Below, piece by piece: positions 1 through 5,153 of a DNA stretch of 5,153 bases. The DNA is taken from contig CALGGQ010000392.1 in assembly GCA_937915775.1 (NCBI GenBank), positions 1-5,153 on the forward strand, given 5' to 3'. The translations under genes were made by a program, and so were the position numbers. The stretch's first letter is position 1. The number at the start of each line of letters is the position of its first letter. The stretch is from an uncultured Clostridia bacterium (GTDB taxonomy: Bacteria; Bacillota; Clostridia; Oscillospirales; Acutalibacteraceae). The notes beneath the pieces are model-generated. The model did no database searches, had not been told where the DNA came from, and saw nothing but the letters and a program-made list of their open reading frames with translations.

Positions 1-1635
1 ATTGAAAAGGACAGCTGTGTCAATGATGAGATTGATAAACTCCGTCACAGCGCCGCCTCTGCGCTTTCGGAACGCCGCGATGTCATCATCGTGGCTTCGG
101 TTTCGTGCATCTATTCCATCGGTGACCCCGTGGATTATCAGAATATGGTTATCTCCCTGCGGCAGGGTATGACGAAGGAGCGCGACGAGCTGATTAATAA
201 GCTCGTGGAAATTCAGTACGAGCGCAACGATATTAATTTTGTACGCAACAAGTTCCGTGTGCGCGGCGATACAGTGGAAATTTTTCCTACCGGCAGTATC
301 GGCAACGCTATCCGTGTGGAGTTCTTCGGCGATGAGATTGACCGTATCAGCGAAATCAATCCGCTCACGGGCAAGGTGGAGGGCATTCTCAGCCATGCCG
401 CTATTTATCCGGCTTCGCTTTATGTCGTCAGCCAGGACAAGCTGAACAAAGCGATTGAAGAAATCTATAACGAGATGGTAGAGCGCGTAGCCTATTTCGA
501 AGAAAACGGCAAGCTGCTGGAGGCGCAGCGCATCCGCGAGCGCACGATGAACGATATCGAAATGCTGCAGGAGACGGGCTTCTGCAAAGGTATTGAAAAC
601 TATTCCCGTATTATGAGCGGCAGAAAGCCCGGCGCAGCTCCGTTTACGCTGCTGGATTATTTTCCCGATGATTTTCTGCTGTTCGTTGACGAAAGTCATG
701 TGATGCTGCCGCAGGTGCACGGTATGTACGGCGGCGACCATTCAAGAAAGAAAAGTCTGATTGATTTCGGTTTCCGTCTGCCGTCGGCATTTGATAACCG
801 TCCGCTGACCTTTGATGAGTTTTACGGCAAAATCAATCAGGTGATTTTTACTTCGGCAACTCCCGGCGACTTTGAAAAGGAGCGCTCCACGCAGGTGGTC
901 GAGCAGGTCATCCGCCCGACAGGACTGCTTGACCCGAATATTGTCGTGAAGCCGACAGAGAACCAGATGGACGATTTGGTGTCCGAAATCAATCTCCGCA
1001 CCGAGCGAAACGAGCGCGTACTCGTTACCACGCTGACAAAGAAAATGGCGGAGGATTTGACTGCGTATCTCGAGGGCTTCGGTGTGAAGGTGCGCTATAT
1101 GCACCACGATATTGACACGATTGAGCGTATGGAGATTATCCGCGATTTGCGTCTCGGTAACTTTGATGTGCTCGTCGGCATTAACCTGCTGCGCGAGGGA
1201 TTGGATATTCCCGAGGTGTCGCTCGTTGCGATACTTGACGCTGATAAAGAGGGCTTCCTGAGAAGTGAAACCTCGCTGGTGCAGACCATCGGCAGAGCCG
1301 CGCGTAACGAGCACGGCGAGGTCATTATGTACGCCGATTGCGTCACGCCGTCGATGGAACGCGCCATTACGGAAACCCTGCGCCGCCGCTCTATTCAGGA
1401 GGCGTATAACGAAGCGCACGGTATTCAGCCGACAACGATTAAAAAGGACGTCCGCGCGATTATTGAAATCACCAGCAAGGACGCGCTGGATAACCACGGC
1501 AGACGGATGACGGCAAAGGAGCGCCGCGTCATGATTGAAAAGCTCACGCGCGAAATGAAGGAGGCCGCCAAGCTGCTGGAATTCGAGCATGCAGCTTTCC
1601 TGCGTGATAAGATTAAAGAACTCTCAGAGGATTAA
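1..1635 (+). CDS. uvrB: UvrB, excinuclease ABC subunit B (5' end missing)
   Basis: UvrB is the DNA-damage verifying subunit of nucleotide excision repair: UvrA loads it at lesions, it uses a cryptic superfamily 2 helicase ATPase, and it recruits UvrC for incision. The frame is open from base 1 and gives 544 residues. By comparison with E. coli UvrB (about 670), roughly the first 110-120 residues are outside the window, including Walker A and the tyrosine-rich start of the beta-hairpin. Visible in fragment numbering: SVSCIYSIGDP near 32-42; the UvrA-interacting domain 2 (QYERNDINFVRNKFRVRG, 72-89); Walker B-type DESH 230-233; motif III SATPG 285-289; VLVTTLTK 340-347; motif V GINLLREGLDIPE 393-405; motif VI QTIGRAARN 428-436; and a C-terminal UVR domain about 506-544 that contacts UvrC. 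The gene ends in tandem stops (TAA TAG). The GTG at 91 is an internal valine, not a start. No frameshift is seen, so the truncation is only the window edge. Confidence 0.98.
   Translation: MEKDSCVNDEIDKLRHSAASALSERRDVIIVASVSCIYSIGDPVDYQNMVISLRQGMTKERDELINKLVEIQYERNDINFVRNKFRVRGDTVEIFPTGSIGNAIRVEFFGDEIDRISEINPLTGKVEGILSHAAIYPASLYVVSQDKLNKAIEEIYNEMVERVAYFEENGKLLEAQRIRERTMNDIEMLQETGFCKGIENYSRIMSGRKPGAAPFTLLDYFPDDFLLFVDESHVMLPQVHGMYGGDHSRKKSLIDFGFRLPSAFDNRPLTFDEFYGKINQVIFTSATPGDFEKERSTQVVEQVIRPTGLLDPNIVVKPTENQMDDLVSEINLRTERNERVLVTTLTKKMAEDLTAYLEGFGVKVRYMHHDIDTIERMEIIRDLRLGNFDVLVGINLLREGLDIPEVSLVAILDADKEGFLRSETSLVQTIGRAARNEHGEVIMYADCVTPSMERAITETLRRRSIQEAYNEAHGIQPTTIKKDVRAIIEITSKDALDNHGRRMTAKERRVMIEKLTREMKEAAKLLEFEHAAFLRDKIKELSED
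1626..1630 (+). promoter_or_regulatory. Weak, distant ribosome binding site for the MATE gene
   Basis: AGAGG lies inside the last codons of uvrB, 13 bases before the ATG at 1644, which is longer than the usual 5-9 base spacing. No better purine-rich motif exists in the 8-base gap (tagactaa). Translation of the MATE gene may therefore depend largely on ribosomes finishing uvrB. The assignment is tentative. Confidence 0.45.
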
Positions 1636-1643
1636 TAGACTAA

Positions 1644-3056
1644 ATGAAAATAAAACTCTTTAACGATAAGCGGTTCTGGAAAACGGCGCTAAGTCTGGCG
1701 CTGCCTGTTGCCGTGCAGAATATGCTGTTCAGCTCCTTTACGCTGATTGACACGCTGCTGGTAAGCATGCTCGGTGACGTCACGCTGGCAGCCGTCGGCA
1801 TGGCAGGGCAGTGGAGCTGGCTGATGAATATGTTTTTCTTCGGCACCTGCTCCGCAACGGGCGTGTTCGTCTCGCAGTACTGGGGTGTGAAGGATAAAGA
1901 ACGAATCCGTAAAACGATGGGCATTGCGCTTAGCTTTACACTATTCGTTTCTGCGGTATTCTTTGTGCTGAGCTGCTTCTTTCCGGCTGCGGTTATCCGC
2001 CTGTTCAATCAGGACAGTGCGGTCATTGCCGCCGGTACGGGCTATCTGACCATTCTGTCTTTTACGTTCCCGGCGTTTGCACTGTCAAACGTGTTTTCCA
2101 TCGTGCTGCGTTCCACAGAGCAGCCGAAGCTGCCGATGTACGTTTCGGTTGTGACGACGGTTTTAAATATCTTTCTGGATTACGCGCTGATTTTCGGCAA
2201 GTTCGGCTTGCCCGAAATGGGCGCGAACGGTGCGGCGCTTGCTACCTTAATTTCCGCGTGGATAGGCGTGGCGGTGCTTTTAACGGTATCCGCCGTGCGT
2301 AAAAATATTCTCATCGGCTCGCTGAAAGGCGTTTTCGGGTTTCAACGTTCAGATTTAAAGGTGTTCTTTCACCGTGCGCTGCCCGTCATTGCCAATGAGA
2401 GCCTGTGGGGTGCCGGCACGTTCATCTTCAATCTGATTTACGCCAATATGGGCTATGAGTATTACGCCTCAATTACCATACTGAAAACGTTTGAGAATCT
2501 GTCCTATGTACTGTTTATCGGGCTGTGCAGCGCATGCTCGGTGATGGTAGGCAAGTCGGTCGGCATGGGCGAAATTAAACGGGGCATCGAGGATTCCAAG
2601 CGCTTCCTGTTTATGATTCCGATAGCAGCAGTGGTTATCGGCGCCGTTGCCATCGTGTTCCGTGCGCCGCTCGTTTCCATCTTTGATATGGGAAATAATA
2701 TCAGTGAACTGACGATACACACAGCGGAGCTGCTGATTATCGTCTACTCGGCAGAGCTGCCGGTGCGTACGCTCGGCTTTACGTTCATCGTGGGCGTGCT
2801 GCGCTCGGGCGGCGATACCTTCACGGCGGCAAAGATGGATTTGGGCTCACTGTGGCTGGCGTCACTGCCGGCAACGCTGATAGCGGTGTATTTGCTGAAG
2901 CTGCCGTTCATCGCTTGCTACATCGTGATGTTTATCTTTGAGGATTATATTAAGATACTGCTGTGTGCAAGATATTACAAAACACGCAGATGGATCAAGC
3001 CTGTTACCGAGGAAGGCAAGCAGGCGTTGGAAAGGTTTAACGGAGAAACAGTATGA
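1644..3056 (+). CDS. MATE-family efflux transporter
   Basis: This is a complete 470-residue inner-membrane antiporter of the multidrug and toxic compound extrusion family, which exports mostly cationic organic compounds in exchange for Na+ or H+. Length and hydrophobicity fit 12 helices in two six-helix halves, roughly at 13-37, 46-72, 93-115, 129-155, 164-185, 194-218, 243-267, 275-303, 319-338, 356-385, 399-417 and 420-442. Family signatures are IDTLLVSMLGDVTLAAVGMAGQ (35-56), LRSTEQPKLPM (155-165), NIFLDYALIFGKFGLPEMGANGAALAT (175-201) and the second-half match GVLRSGGDT (384-392). Membrane acidic residues that could serve ion coupling are D36 in helix 1, E252 in helix 7 and E371 near helix 10; these roles are inferred from NorM/PfMATE-type proteins. 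The ATG at 1644 directly precedes a typical amphipathic MATE N-terminus. It lies 8 bases after uvrB and its stop overlaps the uvrA start. Base composition looks like its neighbours. Substrate and subfamily cannot be fixed from sequence alone. Confidence 0.95.
   Translation: MKIKLFNDKRFWKTALSLALPVAVQNMLFSSFTLIDTLLVSMLGDVTLAAVGMAGQWSWLMNMFFFGTCSATGVFVSQYWGVKDKERIRKTMGIALSFTLFVSAVFFVLSCFFPAAVIRLFNQDSAVIAAGTGYLTILSFTFPAFALSNVFSIVLRSTEQPKLPMYVSVVTTVLNIFLDYALIFGKFGLPEMGANGAALATLISAWIGVAVLLTVSAVRKNILIGSLKGVFGFQRSDLKVFFHRALPVIANESLWGAGTFIFNLIYANMGYEYYASITILKTFENLSYVLFIGLCSACSVMVGKSVGMGEIKRGIEDSKRFLFMIPIAAVVIGAVAIVFRAPLVSIFDMGNNISELTIHTAELLIIVYSAELPVRTLGFTFIVGVLRSGGDTFTAAKMDLGSLWLASLPATLIAVYLLKLPFIACYIVMFIFEDYIKILLCARYYKTRRWIKPVTEEGKQALERFNGETV
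3042..3046 (+). promoter_or_regulatory. Ribosome binding site for uvrA
   Basis: GGAGA sits within the closing codons of the MATE gene; the GGAG core ends 7 bases before the uvrA ATG at 3053. This is a well-spaced Shine-Dalgarno sequence and supports that start. It is clearly stronger than the one available to the MATE gene, so uvrA can probably initiate on its own as well as by coupling. Confidence 0.8.
3053..3056 (+). other. ATGA stop/start overlap between MATE gene and uvrA
   Basis: The TGA stop of the MATE gene (3054-3056) shares bases with the ATG of uvrA (3053-3055). This four-base overlap is the classic arrangement for termination-reinitiation, and shows that both genes are read from one transcript. 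Coupled translation is inferred, not demonstrated. Confidence 0.9.
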
Positions 3057-5153
3057 TTAAAAACATTGTTGTCAAGGGTGCGCGCGAGCACAACCTCAAA
3101 AACATTGATATTGAAATTCCGCGCGATAAGCTGGTGGTATTCACCGGCTTGTCCGGCTCGGGCAAAAGCTCGCTTGCGTTCGATACGATTTATGCAGAGG
3201 GGCAGCGGCGCTATGTGGAATCACTGTCCTCTTATGCGCGGATGTTCCTCGGTCAGATGGAAAAGCCGGATGTGGATTATATCGAGGGCTTATCGCCGGC
3301 GATTTCCATCGACCAGAAAACAACGAGCAAGAACCCGCGTTCCACCGTCGGCACCGTGACGGAAATCTACGACTACCTGCGTCTGCTGTGGGCGCGTATC
3401 GGCATTCCTCACTGCACCGTCTGCGGCAGAGAGATTACGCAGCAGACCGTAGACCAGATTGTGGATAAAGTAATGGCGCTGCCGGAGGGTACGCGCATTC
3501 AGCTGCTGGCGCCGATTGCCCGCGGCAAGAAGGGTGAATTTGTCAAGGAAATCAAGGATGTACAGAGGCAGGGCTTCGTGCGCGTCAGAATTGACGGCGA
3601 GGTGCGCGATGTATCGGACGATATCAAACTTGAAAAAAACATTAAGCATAATATTGATGTTATCGTTGACCGTCTGGTCATTAAGCCGGAAATCAAATCC
3701 CGTCTGAGCGATAGCATTGAAACCGCGACCAAGCTCAGCGAAGGTGTTGTTACAGTGGATATCGTGGGCGATAGGGAAGAACTGTTTTCCCTCAATTACG
3801 CCTGCCCGGAGCACGGCGTCTCGATGGAGGAGATGAGTCCGCGGATGTTTTCCTTCAACAACCCGTTCGGCGCTTGCAAGAAGTGCGACGGTCTTGGCAT
3901 TTTTAAAGAAATTGACGAGGACTTGATTATTCCCGATAAAAAGCTTTCCATCAATCAGGGCGCTATCAAGGCGAGCGGCTGGAATGTTGCCGAGGGCGGC
4001 TCAATAGCCAGAATGTATATGGAGGCGTTGGCGAAGGAATACAACTTCTCGCTGGATATGCCGGTGGAGATGCTCAGCGCCGATTCTGTCAGAGCTATTC
4101 TCTACGGCACCAACGGCAAAAAGATTAAGATGAAGCGCGTGACCTCCTACGGTTCCGGCACCTATATGAATGATTTTGAGGGTGTTATCGGTAATCTGCA
4201 GCGCCGCTATGCCGAAACCTCGTCCGACTGGGCGCGTACGGAAATTGAAAGCGTGATGCGCGACTGCAGGTGTAGCGAATGCGGCGGCGCCAGACTGAAG
4301 CCGGAGCCGCTTGCCGTCACAGTCGGCGGTCTGAATATCTATGATTTCTGCCGCCTTTCCATCAACGAAGAACTGGAATTTATTGATAAACTCGAGCTGA
4401 CGGAAAAGGAAATGATGATTGGTAAGCTGGTCATCCGCGAAATCAAGGAACGCCTGAATTTCCTCAATTCCGTCGGACTGGATTATCTGTCCCTTGCGCG
4501 TGACAGCGGAACGCTCTCAGGCGGGGAAGCGCAGCGTATCCGTCTGGCGACGCAGATTGGCTCATCTTTAATGGGCGTGCTGTATATTCTCGACGAGCCG
4601 TCCATCGGTCTGCATCAGCGCGATAATGAAAAGCTGCTCGGCACGCTTCGTCATCTGCGCGACCTCGGTAACACGCTGATTGTGGTAGAGCACGATGAGG
4701 ATACCATGCGCGCAGCCGATTTTCTGGTGGATATCGGTCCCGGCGCCGGTGTGCACGGCGGTGAGCTGATTGCGGCAGGTACACCTGAGGAGGTAATGGC
4801 TTGTGAAGCATCTATCACCGGTCAGTATCTGTGCGGCAAGCGCTCCATTCCAGTGCCGACCTCGCGCAGAAGCGGCAACGGCAAAAAGCTCACCGTGTTC
4901 GGTGCGCAGGAAAATAACCTGAAAAAGATTGACGTGGAAATTCCGCTCGGTAAATTCGTTGCCGTAACGGGCGTTTCCGGCTCGGGCAAAAGCTCGCTTG
5001 TCAACGAGATACTGTATAAGCACCTTGCCAACGTGCTCAATCACGCGAAAAAGCATACGGGCAAGTTTTCCTCGATGAAAGGGCTGGACGCGCTCGACAA
5101 GGTGATTAATATCGATCAGTCGCCCATCGGCAGAACGCCGCGTTCCAACCCTG
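3053..5153 (+). CDS. uvrA: UvrA, excinuclease ABC subunit A (3' end missing)
   Basis: UvrA is the dimeric ABC-type ATPase that scans DNA for helix distortions and delivers UvrB to them. I read the frame codon by codon: it is open for 700 codons to the window edge, about three quarters of the usual 940 or so residues. The first nucleotide-binding domain is complete: Walker A GLSGSGKSS 32-40, signature LSGGE 488-492, Walker B LYILDEP 510-516 and switch histidine 547 in VEHDED. As is normal for UvrA, the signature is separated from Walker A by the UvrB-binding domain (about 130-245) and the insertion domain (about 285-400). The second domain starts with Walker A GVSGSGKSS at 640-648 and is cut after IDQSPIGRTPRSNP; its zinc finger, signature and Walker B are not visible. 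Putative zinc ligands are C121/C124, C251/H254 with C275/C278, and C407/C410. The start ATG matches the family N-terminus (MIKNIVVKGAREHNLKNI) and has a good GGAG site. H254 replaces the usual cysteine. Confidence 0.98.
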   Translation, partial: MIKNIVVKGAREHNLKNIDIEIPRDKLVVFTGLSGSGKSSLAFDTIYAEGQRRYVESLSSYARMFLGQMEKPDVDYIEGLSPAISIDQKTTSKNPRSTVGTVTEIYDYLRLLWARIGIPHCTVCGREITQQTVDQIVDKVMALPEGTRIQLLAPIARGKKGEFVKEIKDVQRQGFVRVRIDGEVRDVSDDIKLEKNIKHNIDVIVDRLVIKPEIKSRLSDSIETATKLSEGVVTVDIVGDREELFSLNYACPEHGVSMEEMSPRMFSFNNPFGACKKCDGLGIFKEIDEDLIIPDKKLSINQGAIKASGWNVAEGGSIARMYMEALAKEYNFSLDMPVEMLSADSVRAILYGTNGKKIKMKRVTSYGSGTYMNDFEGVIGNLQRRYAETSSDWARTEIESVMRDCRCSECGGARLKPEPLAVTVGGLNIYDFCRLSINEELEFIDKLELTEKEMMIGKLVIREIKERLNFLNSVGLDYLSLARDSGTLSGGEAQRIRLATQIGSSLMGVLYILDEPSIGLHQRDNEKLLGTLRHLRDLGNTLIVVEHDEDTMRAADFLVDIGPGAGVHGGELIAAGTPEEVMACEASITGQYLCGKRSIPVPTSRRSGNGKKLTVFGAQENNLKKIDVEIPLGKFVAVTGVSGSGKSSLVNEILYKHLANVLNHAKKHTGKFSSMKGLDALDKVINIDQSPIGRTPRSNP
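3152..3176 (+). repeat. 25-base direct repeat, copy 1 (first UvrA Walker A)
   Basis: This stretch encodes SGSGKSSL plus the first base of the next codon in the first Walker A of UvrA. It is identical base for base to 4976-5000. The copies are 1824 bases apart, exactly 608 codons. A shorter identical segment (gaaattccgc, 3113-3122 and 4937-4946) lies upstream at the same offset. This reflects the internal duplication of UvrA, with unusually complete agreement of synonymous codons over the P-loop. Confidence 0.95.
4976..5000 (+). repeat. 25-base direct repeat, copy 2 (second UvrA Walker A)
   Basis: This is the second copy of the repeat at 3152-3176 and encodes SGSGKSSL in the second nucleotide-binding domain of UvrA. 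Identity stops on both sides at codons that differ between the two domains (TTG/GTT before, GCG/GTC after). Confidence 0.95.

Noticed and set aside
91..93. GTG as a possible start codon of a shorter uvrB
   Set aside because: The frame is open upstream to base 1 and codes conserved UvrB sequence (IEKDSCVNDEIDKLR), so this is an internal valine.
742..1590. A 282-codon open frame on the - strand inside uvrB
   Set aside because: It lies wholly antisense to well-conserved UvrB helicase motifs, has no recognisable domain and reads as a low-complexity His/Arg/Leu-rich translation, as expected for a shadow frame of a gene with biased codons.
1636..1643. Possible terminator or promoter between uvrB and the MATE gene
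   Set aside because: Eight bases are too few for either, and no inverted repeat with a T-run spans the junction.
3066..3359. A 97-codon + strand frame near the start of uvrA
   Set aside because: It is the neighbouring frame of uvrA; the uvrA frame encodes the conserved N-terminus and Walker A over the same bases.
3290..3814. A 174-codon open frame on the - strand inside uvrA
   Set aside because: It is antisense to the UvrB-binding domain and zinc motif of UvrA; no family signature is seen in the translation.
4568..5056. A 162-codon open frame on the - strand inside uvrA
   Set aside because: It is antisense to Walker B, the switch histidine and the second Walker A of UvrA; the coding strand is clearly the + strand.
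1..5153. LexA-type SOS operator (GAAC-N4-GTTC) within the window
   Set aside because: Reading the GAAC occurrences by eye I found none with the matching right half at the correct spacing; an operator for this operon would be expected upstream of the missing uvrB start.

Overview
This is an almost entirely coding stretch on the + strand holding three tightly packed genes: the 3' part of uvrB (1-1635), a complete MATE-family multidrug/cation antiporter gene (1644-3056), and the 5' three quarters of uvrA (3053-5153, running off the window edge). Only 8 bases lie between uvrB and the MATE gene, and the MATE and uvrA genes overlap in an ATGA. No terminator or internal promoter could be seen, so the three read as one operon whose promoter lies upstream of the window.

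The protein sequences suggest a low-to-moderate GC Gram-positive anaerobe of the class Clostridia, probably a gut-type Oscillospiraceae/Ruminococcaceae relative. This rests on remembered family resemblance: UvrB has SCIYSIGDP and ends in a short-linker UVR domain (EAAKLLEFEHAAFLRDKIKEL), and UvrA has YARMFLGQMEKPDVDYIEGLSP. No 16S rRNA or other direct taxonomic marker is present, so the genus is not assigned.

UvrA and UvrB are the damage-recognition partners of bacterial nucleotide excision repair. UvrA, a dimeric ABC-type ATPase, finds the lesion and loads UvrB, the helicase-like protein that verifies it and recruits UvrC. Their co-transcription is common. The one distinctive point is the 12-helix MATE exporter between them, in the same direction, with junctions that suggest coupled translation. 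Export of a DNA-damaging compound alongside repair of its damage is an attractive but unproven reading.

I found no RNA genes, mobile elements, CRISPR arrays or attachment sites. I did not find a previously undescribed system. The items worth a second look are the operon arrangement, a Cys-to-His change in one UvrA zinc site, an extra cysteine beside another, and a 25-base exact direct repeat covering the two UvrA Walker A motifs.
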